Of a DNA stretch of 32,179 nt, positions 8,489 through 16,253 are shown one piece after another. Where the stretch lies: NCBI GenBank assembly GCA_016930515.1, contig JAFGGO010000066.1:1-32179 (forward strand), read 5' to 3'. Positions within the stretch are counted from its first letter, which is position 1. Every line of letters begins with the position of its first letter. Below the pieces are notes generated by a model. The model searched no databases. It saw only the letters and a list, made by a program, of their open reading frames with translations, and was not told where the DNA came from. The stretch comes from Promethearchaeota archaeon (GTDB taxonomy: Archaea > Asgardarchaeota > Lokiarchaeia > Sigyniarchaeales > SOKP01). The translations under genes and the position numbers were made by a program.

Positions 8489-9471
8489 TTATCTCCTTGA
8501 TTTTTTTCGTCGTTTTTCATAAGTTTCATGTAAATGTCTTCGAGTGACTGAATCTTTCTCTTGATTTCTAGTATTTTAGCACCGTGTTTTACCAATTGTT
8601 CCACGACTATAGGTGTTGTTTCGTCAATATCGTTTAAGAACAGGTGTATCTCGTTACCCTCGATTCTAAATTGCTTCACATGCTCTAATTGCTTCAAGCT
8701 TTGTTCAATCCCTTCAGAAATAACATTTTTTAAAGTACACACGACTTCTTGAGATTTGAACAAGTCCTTCCTGAGTTCGTTTGGAGTGCCAATTCGCTTT
8801 ATCTTTCCCAGATCTAATATCGCCACTCGATCGCAAATTTTTTGTACCTCATCTAAATTATGGGAATTTATGAAAAGTGTTCGATTTTTGTGTTTTAAAC
8901 CCAATATGAGCTCTCTTACTTTTACTGAAGCCACGGGGTCGAGGCCAGAAGTCGGTTCGTCAAAAAAAACAAATTGAGGATCGTGAAGGATGGCTCGAGC
9001 GATCGCAAGACGTTGCTTTTGACCCTTCGACAACTTTCCTGCTTTCATATGTTTTCTTTCTCCAAGACCAATCTCATCTAGCACTTCGTCTATTCTTTTT
9101 TCAAGGTAGCCATCATCAATTCCGTAGAAGCTTCCAAAAAACTTGAGGTTATTATAAACTGTTAAATGCTCGTAGCTACCGTGATTCTCCGTTAGGAATC
9201 CCATTTTTTTTCGAGCCTCGTGCTGTTTAGGTCCTATTTCTTTCCCATTTATCCAAATTACTCCCTTTGTAGGTTGCAACACACCCGCTATGCACCTAAT
9301 TGTTGTAGTTTTTCCCGCACCATTCGGTCCAAGCAATCCAAAAATTTCCCCCTCATTAACCGAAAACGAAACACCATCTAATGCCCAGATTTCCTTTTCT
9401 CTCGGGTCTATTTTTTTTTGCTTGTTGTAAAAAACCTTCGAAAGGTTTTCAAGCTCGATAGATACATTCAT
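8485..9471 (-). CDS. ABC transporter ATP-binding protein (NatA/CcmA-like, C-terminal extension)
   Basis: 328 aa. The nucleotide-binding domain has Walker A GPNGAGKTT (48-56), signature LSKGQ (147-151, Lys where LSGGQ has Gly), Walker B FVFFDE (167-172) and H-loop H204. The roughly 90-residue C-terminal extension matches the DUF4162-type tail of NatA-like export ATPases. It powers the downstream permease (7670-8488), which overlaps by 4 bp. A TATA-like GTTTAAATAA lies about 40 nt before the ATG. The second ATPase in this window (13525-14493) is a paralogue. Confidence 0.92.
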   Translation of the reverse strand: MNVSIELENLSKVFYNKQKKIDPREKEIWALDGVSFSVNEGEIFGLLGPNGAGKTTTIRCIAGVLQPTKGVIWINGKEIGPKQHEARKKMGFLTENHGSYEHLTVYNNLKFFGSFYGIDDGYLEKRIDEVLDEIGLGERKHMKAGKLSKGQKQRLAIARAILHDPQFVFFDEPTSGLDPVASVKVRELILGLKHKNRTLFINSHNLDEVQKICDRVAILDLGKIKRIGTPNELRKDLFKSQEVVCTLKNVISEGIEQSLKQLEHVKQFRIEGNEIHLFLNDIDETTPIVVEQLVKHGAKILEIKRKIQSLEDIYMKLMKNDEKNQGDK

Positions 9472-9556
9472 CGTATGAGTGACTTAGGGATTTTATTCAT
9501 ATAAAATTATTTAAACTGAAGGTTCTAAAGCGTGAATTTCGTAAAGATAAAAAAAG

Positions 9557-10129
9557 TTAGTTAATTTTTGAACCGCAATTTTCGCAAAAATTTGCGTTCA
9601 TAGCTAACTGATGCCCGCAATATACGCAAAAATTCTTGCCTTCTGAAGCGATTGGGGCAATGAGTTGTTTCGATGGAGGTTCAAATTCCTCGGACGGAAC
9701 ATACGATACGCTTTCACCAAGCATGATTTCTCCCGTGTCGGCGTTAAAGCGATATCTTATCTTACCGCTATTTCTTAAGGAAAGCAAGACTCTTAATACA
9801 TCCTTTGGTTTGATACCAACTTCTAAAGCGATATCTTCCAGCTTAAAGGTTCCCGTTCCGCGCTGGGTTATGGCAGCTTTTATAGCTCTTTTATAGGTCA
9901 CATTGGTGTAAATTTGTTGGAATCCCCCGATAAATATGAAAAAAGCGGGTATGAACAACCAATATCCCCAATAACGGAGTCCCATAAAATCAACGCTAAG
10001 CGAGTTGAAGACCAATGAAAGAATGGCGACAAACAAGAATGTCGATGCGCAACCAAACGATCCTGCAGCGGCCTCGTAGGATTTATTTGAATAATAGCGG
10101 TTTTTATACTTGTTATTTTCTTGTTCCAT
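9557..10129 (-). CDS. Membrane protein with winged-helix-like domain and C-terminal zinc ribbon
   Basis: 190 aa. Two membrane helices lie at about residues 25-47 and 52-73. They are followed by a cytosolic region with a helix-turn-helix pattern (FKLEDIALEVGIKPKDVLRV, then LRNSGKIRYRF) and a C-terminal double-knuckle zinc ribbon with Cys in C-x-x-C...C-x-x-C (CVYCG / CENCG). The layout suggests a membrane-tethered regulator or adaptor; DNA binding is not established. A TATA-like ATTTTAAAATA ends about 51 nt before the ATG. It sits upstream of the ABC exporter on the same strand but 85 bp away. Confidence 0.7.
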   Translation of the reverse strand: MEQENNKYKNRYYSNKSYEAAAGSFGCASTFLFVAILSLVFNSLSVDFMGLRYWGYWLFIPAFFIFIGGFQQIYTNVTYKRAIKAAITQRGTGTFKLEDIALEVGIKPKDVLRVLLSLRNSGKIRYRFNADTGEIMLGESVSYVPSEEFEPPSKQLIAPIASEGKNFCVYCGHQLAMNANFCENCGSKIN

Positions 10130-10299
10130 TTTTTTTCGTTTTCATTTTGAATGATAATTATTTTATACTAAGAAAGGTGTATTTTAAAATCTAATCTATT
10201 AATATAAAAAATTAATTTTCAAACTTGTAGAGTCCAATTCTTGATTTAAATCGACATTTATCTTAATATAGAAAATAGAATAAATGAAAAAATAATTAA

Positions 10300-11154
10300 T
10301 TATATTTTCATGTAGATGTGATTTTTCGGATCGATTAACTTAAATTGCGAGCCTCCCGACTTCATTATCATTTCAGTCTTTCCCAAGACGAGTATACCAC
10401 CTTGTATCAAATGATTGGCCAAGTTTTGGAATACTTTTTGTTGGAAGTACTTGTTGAGGTAAATTAAAATGTTTCGACAAAAGATCACATCGTATTTATG
10501 GTTTATAGCATGCTTAGATGTTAAATCTTCTTCAATAAAGATTACTTTTTCTTTGATCTTCTTGCTGATCTTATACTGAAGACCATAAGCTGTTGATTTA
10601 GATTTAAAAAAAGGTCTGTAAATGTCTGGTAAGTCGTGTACGGAATATTCACAATAAACACCCCTTTTCGCCATCTGGAGCGCTTTGGAATCTAGATCGG
10701 ATGCAACGATTTCGAGATCAGGGACTTTAATTTTTATTTTTTTTAGATATTCAAAAAGCATTGCAATTGAATACGGTTCTTCTCCCGTTGAGCATGCAGC
10801 CGACCAAATGCGAATTAAATCGGGATTTTGAATCTTGGCTTTGTTCGATAAAAATAAGTTCTTAAGTTGCTGATAAACCTCATTGTTCCTGAAGAAGTAG
10901 GTGTAATTAATGGTAAAAAGATCGCTAAATTCGTTGAATTCAGCGGGATTCTTACAGACATGTTCCAAATAATCTTTATCAGACGATATATTCAAGCGAT
11001 ACATTCGCGCTTTAATGCGCCTTTCTAAAAAATCTCTCTTATAACATTCAAACTTTATTTTAGTAACTCTTCTAAGTTGGTCAATTATGTGTTCTATAGT
11101 AGATGGATCAAAATCAATTGATTTTAGGGAAAGTTCTGCATATGACATGATCAT
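10300..11154 (-). CDS. cheR: CheR-type protein-glutamate methyltransferase
   Basis: 284 aa, full length for CheR. The N-terminal helical domain carries RRIKAR (46-51). TINYTYFFRN (81-90) matches the conserved T-x-FFR region. The SAM-binding loop is WSAACSTGEEPYS (117-129), the acidic loop SDLDSKAL follows, and FCRNILIYL (225-233) is the family's R-N-x-x-I-Y signature. It should methylate glutamates on chemoreceptors using S-adenosylmethionine. No other chemotaxis gene lies in the window, so its substrate may be an unlinked receptor or another protein. The start is either of two ATGs (11154 or 11148). An inverted repeat lies just upstream. Confidence 0.9.
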   Translation of the reverse strand: MIMSYAELSLKSIDFDPSTIEHIIDQLRRVTKIKFECYKRDFLERRIKARMYRLNISSDKDYLEHVCKNPAEFNEFSDLFTINYTYFFRNNEVYQQLKNLFLSNKAKIQNPDLIRIWSAACSTGEEPYSIAMLFEYLKKIKIKVPDLEIVASDLDSKALQMAKRGVYCEYSVHDLPDIYRPFFKSKSTAYGLQYKISKKIKEKVIFIEEDLTSKHAINHKYDVIFCRNILIYLNKYFQQKVFQNLANHLIQGGILVLGKTEMIMKSGGSQFKLIDPKNHIYMKI

Positions 11155-11194
11155 CTTTTGTTATAAGAAACTGGGTTTTTTTGTAAGAATAGGT

Positions 11195-11206
11195 GCATTT
11201 AATTAG
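11195..11206 (-). promoter_or_regulatory. Candidate TATA box for cheR
   Basis: Minus-strand CTAATTAAATGC, about 42 nt before the cheR ATG. It is directly next to the inverted repeat at 11210-11234, which would occupy the upstream BRE/activator position. Confidence 0.35.
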
Positions 11207-11209
11207 CAT

Positions 11210-11234
11210 GTCACTTGGTTTTTTACCAAGTCAC
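11210..11234. repeat. Inverted repeat upstream of cheR (possible operator)
   Basis: GTCACTTGGT and ACCAAGTCAC form 10-base arms with one C-C mismatch around a T5 loop. It begins 56 nt upstream of the cheR ATG. No plus-strand gene ends nearby, so a terminator role is unlikely despite the T run that follows. A protein-binding site controlling cheR is the better guess. Confidence 0.5.
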
Positions 11235-11723
11235 GACCTTTTTTTACAATTTTGATAGTACTATTATAAATTCTCTTTTTTTAAATTTAACGATCGGGGT
11301 AAATTAGTTCTTTATTAATGATAAGAAAGCTCTTTTTTTGAGAAAGGATTTGTGGTAAAAAAGGATACATGCATTGATTGCATTTTTAAAAATCAATCAA
11401 ACGAAGATTTAGATAATTTAATATTTATTTCATCCAAATAAGATTTTTCTCGATTTTTATTGTTTGTTGTGCGATTGGTCGATCGAAAACGAAGAAACTT
11501 TAATAAAAATAAATATACCATGCTTTTCATCCATTTTCTAAGAATTTTGGGACGACCGTTGACAGGAAAAAATTACTTATTCTTATTCTAGTTTAGAGCC
11601 ATATAGAAAATACTTTTTTCTAACCAGGAACTGAATAACAAGATCAATAATAAATATTAATCCATTAACATATCATATAATAAATAGTGTTTTTTAGCTA
11701 GCAACAAGCGTTATTTTGCTTAA

Positions 11724-11734
11724 GCATATATATG
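11724..11734 (+). promoter_or_regulatory. TATA box for the 11760 GTPase
   Basis: GCATATATATG lies 26-36 nt before the ATG at 11760. That spacing puts the transcription start at or next to the ATG (leaderless mRNA), and it argues against the upstream TTG at 11739. Confidence 0.5.
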
Positions 11735-11759
11735 AAAATTGTTATTATTGAGTAGGATT

Positions 11760-12326
11760 ATGTCGGCAACAAAAAAGTACAAAATATGTATATTTGGCGA
11801 TGGTGGCGTCGGAAAAACTACATTAACTCAACGATACCTCACAGGAGTATTTAAAGAGAAATACCAGCTTACCATTGGCATGGATTTTTACTTGAAAAAG
11901 CTGAATTTAAACGGTCAAGAAGTTTCACTCTACATATGGGATTTTGCCGGAGAAGAAAAGTTCCGTTTTCTAATGTCTGCTGCCCTCATGGGCGCACACG
12001 CCGTGATATTCGTGTACGACATCACGAGATATATCACATTAAAGAATTTGGAAAATTGGTTTTCTGTGTTTGCAGAGGCACGAGAAAAAGAAAGCCAAGA
12101 CATGATCGTTGTTGCGGTAGGATCCAAGTTAGACCTCGCAGAATTAAGAACCATTCCAAAGGAATCTGGCACGGAATTAATCGATAAATATGATCTAAAC
12201 GGCTGGATCGAGTGTTCCGCTAAGGACGGAACTAATGTAGAAAGAATCTTTGAGGAATTAACTCAAGGCTTACTTGAGCAAGAATCTTCTCGTAAAAAGA
12301 ATAAGAAAGTAATTTTTTTTGATTAG
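11760..12326 (+). CDS. Ras-like small GTPase with atypical G3 and G4 motifs
   Basis: 188 aa. P-loop GDGGVGKTT (13-21), switch I T38, WDFAGEE (60-66) and ECSAK (151-155) identify a Ras-superfamily G domain. Two changes are notable. The catalytic Gln after AG is Glu (E65), and the guanine-specificity motif NKxD is SKLD (122-125). Loss of Gln usually slows intrinsic hydrolysis, and Asn to Ser in G4 may weaken guanine selectivity, so this may be a long-lived switch or depend on a GAP. The C-terminus is lysine-rich (SSRKKNKKVIFFD) with no prenylation Cys. ATG 11760 is chosen over TTG 11739. It is tail-to-tail with the regulator gene, with only 4 bp between the stops. Confidence 0.9.
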   Translation: MSATKKYKICIFGDGGVGKTTLTQRYLTGVFKEKYQLTIGMDFYLKKLNLNGQEVSLYIWDFAGEEKFRFLMSAALMGAHAVIFVYDITRYITLKNLENWFSVFAEAREKESQDMIVVAVGSKLDLAELRTIPKESGTELIDKYDLNGWIECSAKDGTNVERIFEELTQGLLEQESSRKKNKKVIFFD

Positions 12327-12330
12327 CGCT

Positions 12331-12858
12331 TCAACGATTGAGATTTTCCAAGTGTTTTTTTTTCAGCTTTTCCCAAATATTCAAGAGTTTTTTATATTCT
12401 CCAAACCTATTTAAATTTTCTTGTATGTTTGACCTGATCATATCATAACCATTTAACTTCTGAAGCTCTGTTTTATTATTTTCTAGATCTTGGCGCATTT
12501 CAAGGAGTTCTTCTTCCCACTTGAGATTTGATTTTACGAGGTTTATACCACGTGTAAACATTTCTAATTCGATCGATGGTATTGAATAGATAATTTCACC
12601 TTTCGAAGACTTTTTTATCACATGTACAAGATCCATTTCAACGAATCTATTTACAACTTGCGAAATCTTACCCGAAGAAAACCCCGTTAACTGTTTGATT
12701 TTTTTTTGGGTGAGATTCTTTCTCGTTAAAAAATATAACAAGATTTTTGAAGCGATTTGGTCCCGTCCGAGAGAGATAACTGAATTTAACAAGAGAGAGA
12801 CGATTTCTTTTTCAATTTCTTCTATTTTAGGATCAAAAGAGATTAATTCTTCTGTCAT
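12331..12858 (-). CDS. GbsR/MarR-like winged-helix transcription regulator (second of a pair)
   Basis: 175 aa. A winged helix-turn-helix lies at roughly residues 45-100 (LTQKKIKQLTGFSSGKISQV, then a wing with KSSKGEIIYSI), followed by a C-terminal coiled coil (WEEELLEMRQDLENNK...). This is the GbsR/MarR-type layout, in which the coiled coil mediates dimerisation. Its ATG overlaps the stop of the upstream paralogue by 4 bp, so both are made from one transcript and may form a heterodimer. The pair is divergent from the ABC exporter at 13525, which is probably its regulatory target. Confidence 0.78.
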   Translation of the reverse strand: MTEELISFDPKIEEIEKEIVSLLLNSVISLGRDQIASKILLYFLTRKNLTQKKIKQLTGFSSGKISQVVNRFVEMDLVHVIKKSSKGEIIYSIPSIELEMFTRGINLVKSNLKWEEELLEMRQDLENNKTELQKLNGYDMIRSNIQENLNRFGEYKKLLNIWEKLKKKHLENLNR

Positions 12859-13421
12859 TTCACTTCGTCGCTTGGTTTATTAAATATATTCTTGATTTCA
12901 GCCCATATTTTCGTTAAGAGATCTAAAACGGATATCAATTCTTCCATCCTACTAGAGAGCAATTCGCACCCCGATTTTCCATCTAGATTTGATAGTTTAA
13001 CCAATATTTGTTCCAAATCTTTTCTTATTTTAGGAAATTCGGTATAAGATAAATCGCCCACCTTAACATATATGCGTTCGTCGATTTGATATGCTTTTTC
13101 GTTTGAATTCTTCAACGGAATTTTTTTTATTACTCCCGATTTTACTAAAAAGTTTAGCTTTTTTGAAATGGTACCTTTAGAATAACTCGTCAGGTCTTTA
13201 ATTTGAGATTGCGTGAGTAACTTATGAATGCTCAAATAACCTAGTATTGTCTGAAGCTTGGAATCTGCGTTTTTTGCTTTTCCAGAGTCTAAATAGAATT
13301 TAATCAAGGTGTCTTGATAACTTCTCATCTTTCCTTTGAAAATATGATTTTCGATCTCTTTTTTTAAAATTACCATTCCTATAGATAATATAATGCCTAA
13401 GGTATATAAAAGGCTTTTCAT
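12855..13421 (-). CDS. GbsR/MarR-like winged-helix regulator with N-terminal membrane helix (first of a pair)
   Basis: 188 aa. Residues about 3-19 (SLLYTLGIILSIGMVIL) form one hydrophobic helix, unusual for a MarR-type protein and suggesting membrane tethering. The wHTH core (LTQSQIKDLTSYSKGTISKK) aligns with that of its downstream paralogue and is followed by a helical C-terminus. A TATA box (CATATTTAAG, 13453-13444) lies about 27 nt before the ATG, giving a leaderless mRNA. A dyad at 13424-13438 lies between the TATA box and the ATG, the position for autorepression. Confidence 0.78.
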   Translation of the reverse strand: MKSLLYTLGIILSIGMVILKKEIENHIFKGKMRSYQDTLIKFYLDSGKAKNADSKLQTILGYLSIHKLLTQSQIKDLTSYSKGTISKKLNFLVKSGVIKKIPLKNSNEKAYQIDERIYVKVGDLSYTEFPKIRKDLEQILVKLSNLDGKSGCELLSSRMEELISVLDLLTKIWAEIKNIFNKPSDEVK

Positions 13422-13423
13422 CT

Positions 13424-13438
13424 TTCATGAGGAATGAA
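13424..13438. promoter_or_regulatory. Operator-like dyad, box A
   Basis: TTCATGAGGAATGAA: arms TTCAT / ATGAA around a 5-bp centre. It ends 3 bp upstream of the regulator ATG (13421) and just downstream of that gene's TATA box. Box B matches it at 12 of 15 positions (consensus TTCATGARRARTGAA). Confidence 0.6.
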
Positions 13439-13486
13439 TAAGACTTAAATATGCATTTTTCTATTAATATATTAGAAGGTTTATTT

Positions 13487-13501
13487 TTCATGAAAAGTGA
13501 A
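13487..13501. promoter_or_regulatory. Operator-like dyad, box B
   Basis: TTCATGAAAAGTGAA, exactly 63 bp from box A and 24 bp before the exporter ATG at 13525. A TATA-like TATTAATATATTAG (13462-13475) lies just upstream, so a protein bound here would cover the exporter's transcription start. Confidence 0.6.
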
Positions 13502-13524
13502 TCTTAATATAATAGTGAGAAAAA

Positions 13525-14493
13525 ATGAATACAATCGAAGTAAGAAACCTTGTTAAATATTACAACAGAGGTAAGGTAAAGGCTGTAGACGACATTTCTT
13601 TTGATGTCCCGGAAGGTTCTCGTTTTGGTTTTTTAGGTCCGAATGGTGCGGGAAAGACTACGACCATCCGTTGTTTGTTAGGCTTGCTTCAGAAAACAGC
13701 CGGAGAAGTAACCATATTTGGAAAGCCCGTGAATCCAACCAAGGAAGTTTATTTTCGCAATCGCGTTGGATACCTCCCAGGAGAGCTAGGACTTTACAAG
13801 CAAATGACGGGATTCCAATTAGTTGAGTATTTTTCAAAACTATACGATGTCGATATCGATAGAATTTTCATTAAGGATGTTGCCGAACGTCTCCAAATAG
13901 ACATGGAGAGAAAAATGGGTGTCTTGAGCAAGGGAAATAAGCAAAAAATTGGAGTTTTAACTGCCTTAATGGGGAAGTTCGACTTGCTCGTAATGGACGA
14001 GCCTACATCCGGATTGGATCCGCTCATGCAATCTGAGTTCTATAATATCGTTTCAGAACGGCAAAAAGAATCTAATTGCACGGTTTTCGTGTCAAGCCAT
14101 GTCCTTCCTGAAGTTGAGAAGTTTTGCGATAAAGTTGCTATTATCAAAAATGGAAAAATTATAGAAATATCTGATATACAAAACCTCAAGGCAAAAAGCT
14201 TGAAAAATATTGAATTGGATTTTTTTACGGGTAAAAGTAAGGAATCGTTTGTTTTGTATTTAAAAACTACCTTTCCTAATGTCATTATTCAAACTCAATA
14301 CGAAACGCAAGTATCATTTTTGCTTTCTCCAGCAGAAACCTTAAAGATTCTTCGAGAGATAAGCGATCGTGAATGGGAGGGCGCTCCGATACGGGATGTG
14401 CTCATCAAACATTCTAGTTTAGAAAACATTTTTATGGAATATTACAAGGATGAGAATAATAATCAAAAAATCATGGGAGGGGGGACTCTGTGA
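13525..14493 (+). CDS. ABC transporter ATP-binding protein (NatA/CcmA-like)
   Basis: 322 aa. Walker A GPNGAGKTT (38-46), signature LSKGN (134-138, in place of LSGGQ), Walker B LLVMDE (154-159) and H192 mark an ABC ATPase. A C-terminal extension of about 90 residues is typical of export ATPases with a DUF4162-type tail. It energises the permease encoded next to it (4-bp overlap). The divergent MarR-like pair and box B immediately upstream imply repression that is lifted by a ligand, the usual arrangement for drug or lipid exporters. The substrate is unknown. Confidence 0.92.
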   Translation: MNTIEVRNLVKYYNRGKVKAVDDISFDVPEGSRFGFLGPNGAGKTTTIRCLLGLLQKTAGEVTIFGKPVNPTKEVYFRNRVGYLPGELGLYKQMTGFQLVEYFSKLYDVDIDRIFIKDVAERLQIDMERKMGVLSKGNKQKIGVLTALMGKFDLLVMDEPTSGLDPLMQSEFYNIVSERQKESNCTVFVSSHVLPEVEKFCDKVAIIKNGKIIEISDIQNLKAKSLKNIELDFFTGKSKESFVLYLKTTFPNVIIQTQYETQVSFLLSPAETLKILREISDREWEGAPIRDVLIKHSSLENIFMEYYKDENNNQKIMGGGTL

Positions 14494-15377
14494 AAAAATT
14501 TCGATATAAAGACACACATGACCGATCTACAACGATAAATTTTTCAATTTTGGGAAACGTTAAAAAACCCGCAAGAATCGCTTGGACCGAGCTCGTAAAC
14601 GCCAAGAAAGGAATTATATTATACGCCGTGCTCATGTTTTTGTTTATCATGTGGTTCATGACTATCTTCGATCCCGACCTTTTTTCTGGTTTTGAATCGA
14701 TTTACTCCGACTTTCCCGAAGTCATTCTTGAAATGATCGGAGGTCAACTCGTACTTGCAGAATTTGGAGGTTTTGCGAATACTTACATATTTTCATTTGC
14801 TTGGATGTATTTTGGAATTTATTTAATACTAAGAGCGTCCCAAGACATACCAAAAGAGATCGAGAATAAGACGATTGATATCGTCCTTTCAAAACCCATC
14901 AAACGTTGGCATTTTATAGCGGGAAAGTACTTGCACCATATCATCGTAGCACTGATAATTACTATTGCCGTGGCCTTTGGAGCGCTCGTTGGAATGATTA
15001 GCATCAAGGCAAATTTCGATTTGGAAATCAATGTGGCAGAGATTTTCACGGGAATTCTTTGGATGTTCTTCTTCCTGCTTGCCATTGTTAGTACGGGTTT
15101 TTTCTTCTCAACATTCTTAAACACGAAATTATCCTTAGCAGTGAGCTTTGGAGGTATGATCCTTTTTTACATCATAGGAACAATGGTAGGGATGTTTCCT
15201 GAGGCAATTCAAGATATTAAATATATGAGTTTTTTCTATTATTTCAATCCTGCCGACCTCCTTATAAATCACGACTCGAGCTTTGTAGGCTTCTATATAT
15301 TCGTTCTTTTTGCGTATTCCATTGTTTTAACAATAATCGCAACCATCATTTTTAATAAAAGAGATATTCCTGTTTAA
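14490..15377 (+). CDS. ABC-2 type exporter permease
   Basis: 295 aa. The GTG start overlaps the ATPase stop (GTGA), and a strong Shine-Dalgarno run GGGAGGGGGG ends 6 nt before it. About six membrane segments follow an N-terminal cytosolic stretch (ARIAWTELVNAKKGIILYA). The coupling segment between the second and third helices reads IPKEIENKTIDIVLSKPIKR, then WHFIAGKYL, as in ABC-2 permeases of the NatB/EcfT-unrelated export class. It forms the membrane channel for the ATPase encoded just upstream. Confidence 0.86.
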   Translation: MKKFRYKDTHDRSTTINFSILGNVKKPARIAWTELVNAKKGIILYAVLMFLFIMWFMTIFDPDLFSGFESIYSDFPEVILEMIGGQLVLAEFGGFANTYIFSFAWMYFGIYLILRASQDIPKEIENKTIDIVLSKPIKRWHFIAGKYLHHIIVALIITIAVAFGALVGMISIKANFDLEINVAEIFTGILWMFFFLLAIVSTGFFFSTFLNTKLSLAVSFGGMILFYIIGTMVGMFPEAIQDIKYMSFFYYFNPADLLINHDSSFVGFYIFVLFAYSIVLTIIATIIFNKRDIPV

Positions 15378-15381
15378 AATC

Positions 15382-15399
15382 TTTTTTTATCCTATTTTT
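15382..15399 (+). terminator. T-rich terminator after the ABC operon
   Basis: CTTTTTTTATCCTATTTTTA begins 4 nt after the permease stop. Archaeal RNA polymerase ends readily on such T tracts without a hairpin. Confidence 0.4.
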
Positions 15400-15485
15400 A
15401 TTAAAAGTTATATATTGTTGGATGTTATTAGAATATTTAATTAAGAAACTTAATACAATTCTTTTAAAGTAGAGAGGAGATAAAC

Positions 15486-16196
15486 ACGCAATATATTGGA
15501 AATTTAGGATTATTAACTCTTATTCTCATAAGTGTCGTATATTCAGCTTGTTTTTTGTACTCGCTAAAATCCCAGGTCAAGAGCGCTGATAAAACTAAAA
15601 TATTTCTAATGATGTGGAGTATGGCAGTTGCAATCACATATATCCCATGGATATTAAGAATTGCATTACTTGATGTCTATGAAACGAATACCGCTCTATT
15701 ATATCCTTATTGGGCACTTTGTTATGCAATGGGCGCATTAGCGCTAATTTCACTGGATATGGCCGTTTTAAACCTTAGCTCTAGTCATGGATCTTTGTTT
15801 TTCAAGGTTCTTTTCGTAATCATCCCCTTATCTTTCGCAAGTGTTATAATCGTCTTGATAATGGGATTTCAGGTAGATTTGGTTTTATTCATGGGCGTGA
15901 ACGACCTTAAGATTGGAAATGTAATCGTTTATATTTACTTCATCGTTCTTATCGTGTTTTATATTGCCCTCCCTAACGCGATTTTTATAAATTTTTTAAT
16001 CAAGGAACGATCTCAAAAGACTTTTGCGTATAAACGAGTAAGAATAATCGAGATAGGGGTTTTAATGTTCTCAATAGGGATAGCGCTCGATGGAATGAGA
16101 CTTCCAAGCGATATAGGCATATTCATTGCGAGAGTAATACTTCTTATGGGTGGATTATTTGTAGCAAGGGGTTTTTTCATGCAGCAAGAAACCTGA
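15486..16196 (+). CDS. 7-TM membrane protein of unknown family, probable ACG start
   Basis: 236 aa from the in-frame ACG at 15486. The first canonical start in frame is the TTG at 15555, but that would cut the protein inside its first membrane helix. The codons before it read GNLGLLTLILISVVYSACFL, clearly a transmembrane segment. The frame has no ATG, GTG or TTG between the stop at 15465 and 15555. A Shine-Dalgarno GAGGAG (15474-15479) ends 6 nt before the ACG, and a TATA-like ATATTTAATT lies about 46 nt upstream. With this start the protein has seven hydrophobic segments and short loops, ending GFFMQQET. No family is recognised. It follows the ABC operon but has its own promoter. Confidence 0.72.
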   Translation, partial: TQYIGNLGLLTLILISVVYSACFLYSLKSQVKSADKTKIFLMMWSMAVAITYIPWILRIALLDVYETNTALLYPYWALCYAMGALALISLDMAVLNLSSSHGSLFFKVLFVIIPLSFASVIIVLIMGFQVDLVLFMGVNDLKIGNVIVYIYFIVLIVFYIALPNAIFINFLIKERSQKTFAYKRVRIIEIGVLMFSIGIALDGMRLPSDIGIFIARVILLMGGLFVARGFFMQQET

Positions 16197-16221
16197 GTCA
16201 TTATATTTTTTACGTTATACC

Positions 16222-16232
16222 TTTTTTTTTTT
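16222..16232 (+). terminator. T11 terminator after the 7-TM gene
   Basis: A run of eleven T, 26 nt past the stop, in the gap between convergent genes. Confidence 0.5.
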
Positions 16233-16253
16233 ATTTTGTCATGTTTTAATCCT

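Larger units (their letters stand above)
11155..11759. other. AT-rich intergenic region between divergent genes
   Basis: A 605-bp spacer between cheR (-) and a GTPase gene (+). It contains the cheR inverted repeat, a short palindrome ATAGTACTAT near 11257, and a 29-codon GTG-started ORF at 11352-11441 containing CIDCIFKNQSNEDLDNL, too short to call. No RNA gene is seen. Confidence 0.45.

Noticed and set aside
11235..11246. T run after the cheR dyad as a terminator
   Set aside because: No plus-strand gene ends nearby, so there is nothing to terminate.
11352..11441. 29-codon GTG ORF with a C-x-x-C motif
   Set aside because: Too short to separate from chance in AT-rich DNA; no operon context.
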